DNA from: CAVUAN01 sp963739435
Lineage (GTDB): Bacteria; Acidobacteriota; Thermoanaerobaculia; UBA5066; Gp7-AA6
NCBI GenBank assembly: GCA_963739435.1
Contig: CAVUAN010000020.1
Coordinates: 1-55,438, forward strand
Reading direction: 5' to 3'
DNA length: 55,438 nt
Under the pieces are notes generated by a model. The model was not told where the DNA came from. It did not search any database and worked only from the letters and a program-made list of their open reading frames with translations. How positions within the stretch are numbered: the stretch's first letter is position 1; each line of letters opens with the position of its first letter. Made by a program: the position numbers and the translations under genes. Shown in pieces: positions 11,093 through 21,403 of this stretch.

Positions 11093-12290
11093 CGGGGGTC
11101 GCGTCTTCCTTGAGGCGCTTCCATTCCGTGATGTCGCGGTTGACCTGGATCGCCGCCACCATCCGGCCCCACTCGTCCTCGTGCGGAACGAGAACGGACT
11201 CGCAGAAGCCCTCCGCCCCGTCCTTGCGGCGAAACGCGATCTCACCCTTCCAGCGGCCTCGGCCGCGCATTTCCCGGATCATCTCGGCAGGCTTCTCCGC
11301 AGCGCCGGCCGGGTACATGGCGGTCGGCGTCTTGCCCAGCATCTCCTCTTTTGTCCAGCCGAAGACGCGCTCGCAGCCGGGGTTCCAGTCGAGGACGCGG
11401 CCTTCCAGATCCATGACGATGACCGCGTCGAAGATGTGCTCGAAGGTCCGCGCCTGGCGGCGCAGAATCTCCTCCATGCGACGCCGGTCGGAGACGTCGC
11501 GAAAGCTCCACACGCGCCCGACGATGCGGCCGCCCACCCGCTGGGGCCCGGAGTAGCGTTCGAAGACGCGGCCGTCCTTGAACTCGAGCCAGTCGTAGCT
11601 CTGCGCGTCGGGGTGATCGTAGAGCTCGCGGACCTTCTTCAAGAACTTCTCCGGGTCCTTCAACTGGTCGAGCACGAACCCGAGCGCTTTGTCATCGTCC
11701 CGCGAAGCGACGACCTTCTCCGGCAGGCGCCACATGTCCACGAACCTCAGGTTGTACGTGACGATCCGGCCTTCGCGGTCCACGACGAGAATACCGTCGG
11801 CGGTCGCGTCGAGAGCCGCCTTCAAGAGCGAAAGAGATCGGTCGAGCTCCTGCTCGACGACGATCCGCTCGGTCACGTCGCGAAAACTCCAGACGCGCCC
11901 GTGGGGCACGCCGCCGATTCGCTGCGGCAGCGAGTCGCGCTCGAAGACCCGGCCGTCCTTCAGCTCCAGGCGGTCGTGACTCTCCTCGTCGGGATGGGCA
12001 TAGACCTCCATGACCTTCGTCACGAACCGGCCCGGGTCCTTCAACTGGTCGAGCACGAAGGCGATCGCCTCGTCGTCGCTCCAGGCCGCGACGCGGTCCG
12101 GAGGCATCCGCCACATTTCCGAGAACCGGCGGTTGAAGCTCAAGACCCTGCCGAGATCGTCGACGACCAGGATCCCGTCGGCCGTGGCGTCGAGCGTGGC
12201 TTGAAGCGTCGCCACGGCTCTTTCGAGCTCCGCGTGCTCGCTCAAGGCTCCGGCGCGCGGCGCCTCATCAGGTGGGGTCGGTGGCTTCAT
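11079..12290 (-). CDS. Triple-PAS sensor protein without an output domain
   Basis: Three PAS domains lie in tandem: about residues 20-140 (LDATADGILVVDDLGRVLSF ... VWSFRDVTERI), 150-270 (LDATADGILVVDREGRIVTY ... VWSFRDVSDRR) and 280-400 (AVIVMDLEGRVLDWNPGCER ... IQVNRDITEW). The first two are close copies of each other, each with an insert ending in LKDGRVFER or FKDGRVFER. No kinase, GGDEF, EAL or HTH domain follows, so it probably acts through protein partners or is a sensor subunit. I chose ATG 12290 (MKPPTPPDEA); a TTG at 12338 in the same frame would add 16 residues. The ribosome-binding site is weak for both. No signal peptide, so cytoplasmic. Confidence 0.85.
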   Translation of the reverse strand: MKPPTPPDEAPRAGALSEHAELERAVATLQATLDATADGILVVDDLGRVLSFNRRFSEMWRMPPDRVAAWSDDEAIAFVLDQLKDPGRFVTKVMEVYAHPDEESHDRLELKDGRVFERDSLPQRIGGVPHGRVWSFRDVTERIVVEQELDRSLSLLKAALDATADGILVVDREGRIVTYNLRFVDMWRLPEKVVASRDDDKALGFVLDQLKDPEKFLKKVRELYDHPDAQSYDWLEFKDGRVFERYSGPQRVGGRIVGRVWSFRDVSDRRRMEEILRRQARTFEHIFDAVIVMDLEGRVLDWNPGCERVFGWTKEEMLGKTPTAMYPAGAAEKPAEMIREMRGRGRWKGEIAFRRKDGAEGFCESVLVPHEDEWGRMVAAIQVNRDITEWKRLKEDATPVSRR

Positions 12291-12348
12291 CGGGTTGTGG
12301 TTTCCCGAATGATAGCCTGCCCGCCCGCGGCTCCCCAACAGGAACGCG

Positions 12349-12396
12349 AATGTCCGATAATCGGGCCGTCTGCCCGTAGCTCAGCCCGGATAGAGC
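12349..12396 (+). repeat. Duplicated 5' half of the tRNA-Arg gene plus upstream bases
   Basis: These 48 bases match 12494-12541 with two differences. They include about 20 bases of 5' flank and the first 26 or so bases of the tRNA (acceptor strand, D arm). After the match the tRNA anticodon and T arms are missing, so this copy is not a functional tRNA. The 97 bases between the copies contain a perfect 9-bp hairpin (12423-12431 with 12436-12444, loop TCCG). Confidence 0.75.
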
Positions 12397-12514
12397 GCAC
12401 CGAGCGACCGTAGGGAGCGATAAGCGGCGGGTCCGCCCGCCGCTACCGCGAACGTGACCGGGTCGACCAACGATCTAGAACGGATCCGTGTCTAATGTCC
12501 GATAATCAGGACGT

Positions 12515-12592
12515 CTGCCCGTAGCTCAGCCCGGATAGAGCAACGGCCTTCTAAGCCGTAGGTCGGCGGTTCGAGTCCGCCCGGGCAGGCCA
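12515..12592 (+). tRNA. tRNA-Arg (anticodon TCT)
   Basis: Acceptor CTGCCCG (12515-12521) pairs with CGGGCAG, followed by discriminator G and encoded CCA (12590-12592). The anticodon stem ACGGC/GCCGT closes loop CTTCTAA with anticodon TCT. The T loop is GTTCGAGTC. The stop codon of the convergent amidohydrolase begins at the next base. Confidence 0.95.
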
Positions 12593-13834
12593 TTATGGAG
12601 CCGCCGTCCCGTTTCGATACACCACTCCCCCCTTCATCACGAACACGACACGTGTGAAAGCGGTGACGTCGGCGGCAGGATCCCCGTCTGTGGCAATCAC
12701 GTCCGCCTCCATCCCGGGGGAAAGCGACCCGATCGAGCCTTCGAGCTTCATCGAACGCGCCGCGGCCGAGGTCGCCGACACGATCACATCGCCGACCGAC
12801 TGCCCGGCCTCCCGCACGCGGCAGATCATTTCGTCGGCGTTGTGCCCATGCGCGCCGGCCACGGCGTCGGTGCCGAACACGACCACGAGGCCTGGCGTCG
12901 CCAGCGCCCGGCGCACGGCGGTGGCTGCAATCGGCAGCGCCTTCTCCATCCAGGCGAAACCCTCCTCCGAGTAGGTGCCGATCCCGAGGTAGCGCCTCTT
13001 GTTGTCGATGTAGTTGTGGAACACGAGGCCGCACTGCGGGTCGAGGATCGTTCCTCGGGAGGCCAAGAGCGTCAACACTTCGGGTGTGGCAAAGAGACCG
13101 TGCTCCACCTGCGTGCAGCCGGCCAGCGCCGCAGCGCGCATGCTCTCCGGGCTGTGCGCGTGCACGAGCGTGCGCAGGCCCTGAGATTTCGCCTCCGCGC
13201 ACATGCCGTCGAGCTGCTCCTGGCTCATCGTCTGCGCGCCGCCCTGGCGGATGCTCTTCGAGGCGAAGATCTTGATGAGGTCGGCACCGGCCTCTCTGCG
13301 CTCGCGCACGATCCGGCGCAGCTCGTCCACGGTCCTGGTTTCGTCGGTGATGCCGTCCAGCGAGGTCAAAAGGCGCGGCCCTGGAAGCCCGCGCGACTCG
13401 ATCGCCTCGCGCAGCTGCTTGTCCGAGGCCGCCCCGGGGCTCTGCACCGTGGTGAAGCCCGCCCGGAGCGTCGCCCAGGCGTTGGCGGCCTGCGCGAGCG
13501 TCGTCGCAGCCGGGCTCTCGCCGTCCTTGTCGGTATGGAGGCGCCCCTCGGCGTTGAACGTCCAGGACAGGTGCACGTGGGTGTCGATCAGGCCGGGCAG
13601 CACCGTGCGGCCCGACAGATCGTAGGTCGGCGCCGGCCCGCCCGGCCGCTCCGGCTCGATCGAGAGAATCTTGCCGCCGGAGACGGTTAGGATCACGGCC
13701 TTCTCGCTCCGGCCGCCCTTCCCGTCGTAGAGGCGCGTGGCGCGAATCGTCACCGGAGAGTCGGCCGCGTCCATCGCTCCCGTAGAGAGCAGGATAATCG
13801 CGCCGGACAGCACGGCCGTAAGGATCTTTTTCAT
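12593..13834 (-). CDS. Secreted metal-dependent amidohydrolase (imidazolonepropionase/prolidase-like)
   Basis: Begins MKKILTAVLSGAIILLSTGA, a signal peptide, so it is exported. Amidohydrolase superfamily landmarks appear in order: VLPGLIDTHVHLSW (metal HxH, about residue 85), ADLIKIFASK (bridging lysine), LVHAHSPESM and TQVEHGLF (metal histidines), VVFGTDAVAG (catalytic aspartate), then the C-terminal beta-sandwich GMEADVIATDGDP. At 413 residues the length is normal. Related enzymes cleave Xaa-Pro or Xaa-Arg/Lys dipeptides, but the substrate here is unknown. A paralogue with the same layout lies at 24784-26113. The frame is intact. Confidence 0.9.
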   Translation of the reverse strand: MKKILTAVLSGAIILLSTGAMDAADSPVTIRATRLYDGKGGRSEKAVILTVSGGKILSIEPERPGGPAPTYDLSGRTVLPGLIDTHVHLSWTFNAEGRLHTDKDGESPAATTLAQAANAWATLRAGFTTVQSPGAASDKQLREAIESRGLPGPRLLTSLDGITDETRTVDELRRIVRERREAGADLIKIFASKSIRQGGAQTMSQEQLDGMCAEAKSQGLRTLVHAHSPESMRAAALAGCTQVEHGLFATPEVLTLLASRGTILDPQCGLVFHNYIDNKRRYLGIGTYSEEGFAWMEKALPIAATAVRRALATPGLVVVFGTDAVAGAHGHNADEMICRVREAGQSVGDVIVSATSAAARSMKLEGSIGSLSPGMEADVIATDGDPAADVTAFTRVVFVMKGGVVYRNGTAAP

Positions 13835-13903
13835 GAGACGAAGTCTATGCCCTGGCTCTCGACGACTTCGATATGCTCCGGGCAAACTCGAAGGGGGGAC
13901 ATC

Positions 13904-14263
13904 ATGCTCAAAGGCTTCCGCGATTTCATTGCTCGCGGCAACGTCATCGACCTGGCCGTCGGAGTCATCATCGGCGCGGCCTTCGGCGCCATCGTCGACT
14001 CCCTGGTCAAGGATCTCCTCACGCCCATCATCGGCATGATCTTCAATGCGCCCGACTTTGCGAGCATCAAAGTCGGCTCCATCCTTGTCGGCAACTTCCT
14101 CAACGCTGTCATCGCCTTCATCCTCAAGGCGGCGGGCCTCTACTTCTTCATCGTGATCCCCTTCACCCGGCTCCTGGCCAAGAAGGCGGCCGCCCCGGCC
14201 CCCAATCCACAGGAGGTGCTCTTAACGGAGATCCGCGACCTCCTGAAGCAGCAGCGGAGGTAG
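13904..14263 (+). CDS. mscL: Large-conductance mechanosensitive channel MscL
   Basis: The 119-residue protein starts MLKGFRDFIARGNVIDLAVG, the conserved N-terminal helix and pore-lining TM1 (VGVIIGAAFGAIVDSLVKDL). The second helix is NFLNAVIAFILKAAGLYFFI, and the C-terminal cytoplasmic bundle is EVLLTEIRDLLKQQRR. The start has AAGGGGGG eleven bases upstream. The channel opens under membrane tension to release solutes in hypo-osmotic shock. The periplasmic loop is short. It sits alone on the plus strand between two minus-strand genes. Confidence 0.97.
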   Translation: MLKGFRDFIARGNVIDLAVGVIIGAAFGAIVDSLVKDLLTPIIGMIFNAPDFASIKVGSILVGNFLNAVIAFILKAAGLYFFIVIPFTRLLAKKAAAPAPNPQEVLLTEIRDLLKQQRR

Positions 14264-14270
14264 CCCCGGG

Positions 14271-15822
14271 CTACTGCAGCAGGAGCACGCCAAACACGCG
14301 CCACTGCGAGCCTTCGACGCGGGCCGTCGGCAGGTTCTGGTAGGACGTGATCCGACGGGTCCAGGTCCACGCGCCGCCTGCGCCCAAACCTCCGACGATT
14401 GGGAGGCGTCCCTCGAGATGGACCGTCTGGACAGCGCTGTTGTCGGCAATGCCGCTGACCGAGTGCAGCCAGAGGGCCTTATAGCTCGCGGACAAGAGAT
14501 CCATTCTGCGGCGGTAGAGCTTGGCCTGGACCCACACGCCGCCTCCCAGGGCGTAGTCGTAGGGCCGGTCGACGGCCGGCGATGTCGTTGTCTGTGTAGT
14601 CGACCTGTATCGCCGCTACGGGCACGGCGATTGGCCCAAGCTCTGTTCGCACCTCGGCCTCGCCACCCGTCGGAAAGCGCGACTCATAGCTTGCGGAGAA
14701 GGTCTGCGACGAGAAGATCTGCGACTGGTTGTTGTTGTAGTCGTAGCCGAGGAAGATACCCAGGCGATGCTCGGCGGAAGGGAGGGGCCCAGATGCACCC
14801 CAGGACACAAGCTGGCCGCGCTGGTCCAGCCTGGAAACCAGCGCACCCGAGTGTTGTGTGATTTCCAATGTCGCCTCGAAGTAGTCGAAGGGTTTGCGGT
14901 TCGCGCCGAAAAACGGATCGCCGTATCGGGCGAACAGGCTGAAGAGGCCCTGGTTCGGGTAAAGCACCGTCGCGGGCGTGCCAATCCCCAAGTGCTGGTA
15001 TCCCCCATCGAGCTCGACTGAGAAGCCGCCTTGCGGCAGCCGGTCCTCCGGGTTTGGAAAGTCCTTCTTCATCTCGCCCCGAAGGAGCCGATTGAATCCG
15101 CTGATGGGGTTTAACAGAAACGCGCCGACCTCCCGCCCCAGCCGGCCGATGCCGCTCGCCTGGTTGTCGAGGAGCATCGTCGACAGGCGGTAAACGACCT
15201 CACCCTGCGTGACGCCGCCAAACGACGTGTTCAAGAGGTCGTTGGTCGAGGGGAGCTGGTTCTCGCCGAAGTACTCCCAGAGCACGCTGCCGGCAGTCGT
15301 GAAAAGCGCCGATGCCCAGAGGTCGTAGCCGTTGGTGCGCGCCGCATTGTAGTAGAAGCTGCCATGGAAGATGTGCTCGGCCTGGTTGGTCGGGAAATCA
15401 TCCCCCTCGTCGAAGACGAAGCCCGTCTTGAGATTGGTCTTCCACACCTCCCACGAGATGCGCGAGTAGGGCGCGTCCAGGTAATAGCGGCCGAACGCCC
15501 ATGTCGCGACCTCCAGGCCAAGCACCTCGGCGGTCGCGACCCAGAAGTGTTTCTTCGGCTCTCCCCCCGCCGAGAGGGTCTCATCCGCTGAAAACGGCAG
15601 GGGCATCCGGATGGTCGGAAGGGGTCGTTGACCGCGCGGCGGTGCGAGAAGGCGGAACCGGGGCTCGAAGGCGAAGGCGACCGCCACACCCTTCGGGCTC
15701 TCCCCTGGACAAACGGCAAGCGCCTCCTCGGGGCCCTGGCCCGCTCGGGCCATGCCTGCGAGGGAGAAAAGGGCCAACAAGGCCGAGGCAGCCGCCCGGG
15801 CCGAGGCGATCACCTTGTGCAC
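14271..15822 (-). CDS. DUF3943 domain protein, probable outer-membrane-associated
   Basis: Starts at GTG 15822 with a signal peptide (MHKVIASARAAASALLALFSLAGMARA). The central part (HFWVATAEVLGLEVATWAFG, NQAEHIFHGSFYYNAARTNG, ENQLPSTNDLLNTSFGGVTQ) matches what I know of DUF3943. The C-terminal half has alternating aromatic/polar strands (GIFLGYDYNNNQSQIFSSQT) that suggest a beta-barrel. A frameshift near 14580 moves the last roughly 90 residues to another frame ending WRVFGVLLLQ. The function of the family is unknown. It follows the TPR gene on the same strand by about 100 bases. Confidence 0.75.
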
Positions 15823-15925
15823 AGATTCCGGGTTCCCAACGGGTTCGTTCTCCTTACCGAGCCCCTGGCAGGCGTCACCTCGAGGGCGCGGGATGATAGC
15901 TCAGACTCCCGGCGCCGGCAGGGCC

Positions 15926-17569
15926 TTACAGGTCTTCGATTTTTAACCGGATATCGGCGTCCTTCCAGGCCGAGGCGAACTCGCGCTCGACCCAAGCCTG
16001 GTCCGCCGCCTTCTTCTGCGCTTTCAGGCTCTCGGAGAGGCCAAAGAGGGATCGGCCGTTGCGCGGGTTTCTCGCCAGGTCCTCCCGGAAGACCTTTTCC
16101 GCTTCGTCGGCCCGGCCGAGGCGCACGAGCGCGGCCCCGAGCGATTCGCGCACCGGGTAATACCAGGGCGGCGGCTCGTCGTAAAAAAGCGCGTCCTCGA
16201 GCGCCACGGCCTTGCGCCAGATTTCGACCGAGCCAGCCCGGTCGCCCGAAAGCCAGGCCAGCCGCGCGTCAAGAACCGCCGCGGCGAGCTCGAGCACGTC
16301 CTTGGGCGAGTTGTTGCCATAGAAAGCGTCGGCCGGAACGCGCGCCCGCGCAGCCTCGAAGAGCTTCTTCTCCGCCTCGGCGCGGCGGGCATCGCGCGTC
16401 GAGACCAGCGCGAGCACTCGGCCGTAGTGCCAGATCGCCTTCAATATCGGCAGCTTCGATCCCGGGTCCGGCTGCCGAACGACCTCGGACCACCTCTGAA
16501 AACGCAGGTTCACGAAAGCCGGCATCGTCAGAAAAGCCTCGACCATCGGCATCTCGGCCAAAAGCGGCGTGACGCTGGCGCCGAGCTGGTCCGAGGCCTT
16601 CTTCGCCTCGGCCCAGTTGCCCGCCATCGACCAGGCCGAGGCCAGGAAGTGGAGGTTGTGGTTGTAGTACATCGCCGTGTACATCCCCTGGGCGCCCGTC
16701 TGGCGGATGTACTCGCGGTCGGCTTCGGCCGCCAGGGCGTTCGACCGTGCCGCGGCGCCGAAGCTGCCCGTGCGCATCTGGATGTGGGAGGGCATGTGCA
16801 CGAGGTGGCCGGCCCCGGGCGCCAGCGTCGTCAGGACCTGGGCCGAGGGCAAGGCGCGCCGCGGATCCGGCGAGGCCTCCACGGCGTGTATGTAGTAGTG
16901 GTTGGCGCCTGAATGCTGGGGATCGCGCTTCAAGACCTCCTCGAGGGTTGCGACGATCTCGAGGGTGCCGTCGGCCGGCGTGCCGTCGCCGTTCCAGAGC
17001 CTCCAGGGGCGCAGATCCATGCCGCTCTCGGCAAAGAGCACCGCCGCGTCCAGGTCGTCCCGGTACTTCTTCGAAAGCTCTCTCATCGCCGCGTTGTAGT
17101 CGCGCGCGAGCTGTGCCCGGTCGGCCTGCGGGTCGGCGCTGTAGCGCTTTCCCAGGGCAGTCAGGTAGTCCCGCTCGGACTCCGAGGGCTCAGGCGCCTC
17201 CGCCGCGAGGACGATTGCCTGGTCGAGCAGCTGGCGGGCCCGCTTCAACCGGTCCGCGTCGGAGGTCGGGTCGTTGATGTTCGGCCCGAGGGCCAGCGCG
17301 ATGCCCCAGAGCGGCATGGGTGCTTTCGGGTCGAGCTCCGAGGCGCGCTCGAAGGACCGGATGGCCTCTTCGTGATTGAAGGCGTAGACGAGCGAAAGGC
17401 CCTGGTCGAAGAACCTCTGTGCCTCCGCCGAAGAGGTCGCAATCGGGTGGTGGAGCGGGGCGAGGCCCGGGAGGATCACGGCGGGCTTGGGCGGGGGGGC
17501 GGGAGCCTGGGCTAAACCCGGACTCGCCGCAGCGAGAAGCACCGATAGGACCGCGCCAGGGACCTTCAT
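15926..17569 (-). CDS. Exported tetratricopeptide-repeat protein
   Basis: A 547-residue intact frame with a signal peptide (MKVPGAVLSVLLAAASPGLAQA) followed by a proline-rich linker. TPR-type helices occur near residues 45-90 (QRFFDQGLSLVYAFNHEEAI, FERASELDPKAPMPLWGIAL) and again at the C-terminus (LGAALVRLGRADEAEKVFRE). The middle contains GANHYYIHAVEASPDPRRAL and AGHLVHMPSHIQMRTG, a histidine-rich block conserved in this widespread but uncharacterised family. A periplasmic scaffold or binding role is likely, the exact one unknown. It is divergent from the kinase gene at 17719, with about 150 bases between them. Confidence 0.8.
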   Translation of the reverse strand: MKVPGAVLSVLLAAASPGLAQAPAPPPKPAVILPGLAPLHHPIATSSAEAQRFFDQGLSLVYAFNHEEAIRSFERASELDPKAPMPLWGIALALGPNINDPTSDADRLKRARQLLDQAIVLAAEAPEPSESERDYLTALGKRYSADPQADRAQLARDYNAAMRELSKKYRDDLDAAVLFAESGMDLRPWRLWNGDGTPADGTLEIVATLEEVLKRDPQHSGANHYYIHAVEASPDPRRALPSAQVLTTLAPGAGHLVHMPSHIQMRTGSFGAAARSNALAAEADREYIRQTGAQGMYTAMYYNHNLHFLASAWSMAGNWAEAKKASDQLGASVTPLLAEMPMVEAFLTMPAFVNLRFQRWSEVVRQPDPGSKLPILKAIWHYGRVLALVSTRDARRAEAEKKLFEAARARVPADAFYGNNSPKDVLELAAAVLDARLAWLSGDRAGSVEIWRKAVALEDALFYDEPPPWYYPVRESLGAALVRLGRADEAEKVFREDLARNPRNGRSLFGLSESLKAQKKAADQAWVEREFASAWKDADIRLKIEDL

Positions 17570-17718
17570 GTCGAACCCCCGGGCTGGGATCTTAACCGGA
17601 GGGGGGCTTGCCGACGACGGTCACGTGAGCAGCTTCGGAGGAGAGTTCGGCGTCTTTTGCTCCCACACCACGATTACGAGCGGACGGGTAGAATCCGATT
17701 CGCTTTCACGAAACCCTC

Positions 17719-18735
<1,017 letters not shown>

Positions 18736-18762
18736 CGATATATTGGCGAAAGAGGTCCTGCC

Positions 18763-19245
18763 GTGAGACAGACCGAGGTGCTCCGGGCCCGTAAGCAGAA
18801 CGTTCCCGTCGAGCTGGCGCTGCCGGGCTCTCCGCCCCGGCCCGTCGAGGTGTTTCTGGCCGAGCGGCACGCCCACGAGTTTCGGCGTCAGCATGTCCTC
18901 GACCTGCTCGAGCAGCCGGCGCCGTTTCTGCCGGCGCGGGATTTTTCAACCGGCGTCTGGGAGGTCTTCAACAAGGACGCCCTCCTGTGGATCAAGATTC
19001 CGCTCTCGCCCTCAGACGAAAGCGACGGGACGCAGGAGGAGCTCTTCGACTTTCGCAAGAAGGTCCGGGTCGAGCTGCTCTTCGGCGTCCCGCTGGACGG
19101 CGACCTCCTCTACTCGCTGCCCGAGCCCGGCACGCGGATCAACGACTACCTCAACCGCGAGGGCCGGTGCTTTCGCCTCTGGCAGACGGAGCATCTCTTC
19201 CTCGTCAACAAGACGTTCGTCCTCCGCGTCATCGAGACGGGTTAG
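18763..19245 (+). CDS. Hypothetical protein upstream of pilT
   Basis: A 160-residue protein from GTG 18763, with AAAGAGGT about eight bases upstream. I recognise no domain. The sequence is mixed charged and hydrophobic without a signal peptide or membrane helix; notable blocks are VEVFLAERHAHEFRRQHVLD, GVWEVFNKDALLWIKIPLSP and EHLFLVNKTFVLRVIETG. The third suggests a compact beta-rich fold. The stop is 13 bases before the pilT start, so the two are probably cotranscribed and this may be a pilus accessory or regulator, but that is only context. Confidence 0.7.
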   Translation: MRQTEVLRARKQNVPVELALPGSPPRPVEVFLAERHAHEFRRQHVLDLLEQPAPFLPARDFSTGVWEVFNKDALLWIKIPLSPSDESDGTQEELFDFRKKVRVELLFGVPLDGDLLYSLPEPGTRINDYLNREGRCFRLWQTEHLFLVNKTFVLRVIETG

Positions 19246-19258
19246 AGCGGGAGAGCGC

Positions 19259-20736
19259 ATGGCACAGATCGATTCGCTGCTGGCGAGCATGGTGAAGTTC
19301 GGCGCGCAGGGCGCTCATCTCGTCTCGAACGAAAAGGTGCAGCTCGTCTTCCCGACCGGCAAGCGCTATGCCTCGCAGACGACGCCCCACGCCTCGCTCG
19401 TCAAGCTCGTCGAGGAGATCGTCCCGCCGGGAGTGACCCTGAATAAGAACGGCGGCACGACGTTCGTCTATTCGGCGGGCGCCGCTCCCGTCACGATCCG
19501 GGTCGACGCGGGGCTCTCGGCCTGGAAGGTCTCGATCGAACCGAAGCCCGGCCCAGCGGCCGAGGCCGAGCCCGCCGCCCCGCCGGAGGCGTCAGCTGCT
19601 CCGCCCGCGCCGAGGCTGAGCGGCCGTCGTACTCGTCTGTCGAGGTCGAAACGGGAATCGAGAAGCTGCTCCTCGCGATGCTCGAGCTCGGCGCCTCGGA
19701 CCTGCATCTCTCGACAGGCTCCCCGCCCATGGTGCGCATCCACGGCGTCATGCAGCCCCTGTCGGGCCACGCGGCGTTTGCCGAAGACGAGCTCCTGGCC
19801 CGCATCTACGAGATCACACCCCAGCGCAACCGCGACGAGTACGAACAGCGCAACGACACCGACTTCGCGCATGCGATCCCCGGGGCATCGCGGTTCCGGG
19901 TCAACCTCTTCCGCGACCGCAAGGGCCCCGGCGCCGTCTTCCGCGCCATCCCCTTCACGATCCGGTCGCCCGAGGAGCTCGGCCTGCCCAAGAGCGTGCT
20001 CGAGCTGTGTTACCTGACCAAGGGCCTCGTCCTCGTCACGGGCCCGACGGGCTCGGGCAAGTCCACGACGCTGGCGACACTGATCGACCACATCAACCAG
20101 AACCGCACCGACCACATCATCACGATCGAGGACCCGATCGAGTTCGTGCACGAGAACAAGAAATGTCTCATCAACCAGCGGGAGCTCCACGCGCACACGG
20201 ACACCTTCAAGGACGCCCTGCGCGCCGCGCTGCGCGAGGACCCGGACATCGTTCTGGTGGGCGAAATGCGGGATCTCGAGACGATCGCGATTGCCGTCGA
20301 GACGGCCGAGACCGGCCATCTCGTTTTCGGGACCCTCCACACGACGACGGCTCCCTCGACGGTCGACCGCGTCATCGACCAGTTCCCGGCGGACCGCCAG
20401 GAGCAGATCCGGACCATGCTCGCGGGCTCGTTGAAGGGCGTCATCGCCCAGACGCTCTGTAAGCGCATCGGCAGCGGCCGGGTGGCGGCCTACGAGATCC
20501 TGGTGTGCAACAACGCGGTCGCCAACCTGATCCGGGAGGCCAAGACTTTTCAGATTTACTCCGTCATCCAGACCTCGAAGGCCCAGGGAATGGTGACCTT
20601 GAACGACTCGCTCCTGCAACACGTCAAGAACAAGCTGGTCGATCCCAAGGAGGCCTACATGATGGCGGTCAACAAGACCGAGTTTGCAGGCCTGCTCGCC
20701 CGCGAAGGCTTGAAGACCGGCCTGCCGGAGGCCTGA
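19259..20736 (+). CDS. pilT: Type IV pilus retraction ATPase PilT with an extra N-terminal domain
   Basis: The core (from about 19630) is a standard PilT: IEKLLLAMLELGASDLHLST, Walker A GPTGSGKSTT, Asp box ITIEDPIEFVH, Walker B DIVLVGEMRDLET, His box TGHLVFGTLHTTTAPSTVDR and the C-terminal VANLIREAKTFQI. It powers pilus depolymerisation for twitching. Upstream is an additional domain of about 95 residues (MAQIDSLLASMVKFGAQGAH ...) that resembles a degenerate second copy of the PilT N-domain, joined by an Ala/Pro/Glu-rich linker. One frameshift at about 19612-19620 in the linker separates the two frames; if real, the N-terminal piece would be a separate short protein. Confidence 0.9.
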
Positions 20737-20737
20737 C

Positions 20738-21403
20738 ATGCCCGAACAGCCGCACATTCCCGGGTTTCGCCTAGGCATCTACGTCTTCAAAGACGTCGAG
20801 ATCGTGGACTTCGCCGCGCCCTACGGCGTCTTTTCAGTGGCGCGGCGCTTCGACCCCGAGCTCGAGGCGTTCTTCGTTGCGGACGCCCTGCGTCCCGTGC
20901 AGGCGCAGGCGGGCTTCACGGTCCTGCCGAACTACAGCTTTCTCGATTCCCCGGCCATGGACGCGTTTCTCATTCCGGGGGGCTTCGGAACCCGCCAGGA
21001 GCTGCACAACCGCCGCCTGCACGACTTCATCCGGGGGCTGCCCGTAGCGACGATCCTCGCGAGCGTGTGCACGGGCTCCTGGATCTACGGAAAGATGGGA
21101 CTCTTGGACGGCCTGCCGGCGACCAACCGCAAGGAGCCCGACCGCGTCGAGGCGTCTCCGGCCGGGATGGTCCCCCTCGACCGGTTGTCCAGGATCGCGC
21201 CCAAGTGCCGGATCAGCCGTGCCCGGGTCGTCGACGCCGGGCGGATCGTGACGGCCGGGGGCATCGCCTCCGGCATGGAGATGGGGTTTTATATGCTGCG
21301 CCGCGCGGGCTACAGCGACGCGTTCCTGTCCGAGGTCGCCCGCGTGATGGAGTATCAGAAGGCTTACGAGCTCTACAAGGACGACATCGAGGTGAAGGCA
21401 TGA
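20738..21403 (+). CDS. DJ-1/PfpI family protein
   Basis: A 221-residue intact frame one base after the pilT stop. The Rossmann-like start is RLGIYVFKDVEIVDFAAPYG, with the turn AFLIPGGFGTRQE and nucleophile cysteine in ILASVCTGSWIYGKMGLLDG, the pattern of isonitrile hydratase/GATase1-like AraC-associated proteins. The conserved TNRK and VTAGGIASGMEMGFYML follow. No DNA-binding domain is attached. The reaction is unknown; homologues include isonitrile hydratase, glyoxalases and chaperones. The ATGA overlap with the next gene implies cotranscription with the peptidase. Confidence 0.88.
   Translation: MPEQPHIPGFRLGIYVFKDVEIVDFAAPYGVFSVARRFDPELEAFFVADALRPVQAQAGFTVLPNYSFLDSPAMDAFLIPGGFGTRQELHNRRLHDFIRGLPVATILASVCTGSWIYGKMGLLDGLPATNRKEPDRVEASPAGMVPLDRLSRIAPKCRISRARVVDAGRIVTAGGIASGMEMGFYMLRRAGYSDAFLSEVARVMEYQKAYELYKDDIEVKA

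Noticed and set aside
12371..12470. A second tRNA-Arg gene
   Set aside because: Only the 5' half is present; no anticodon or T arm can be folded after base 12396.
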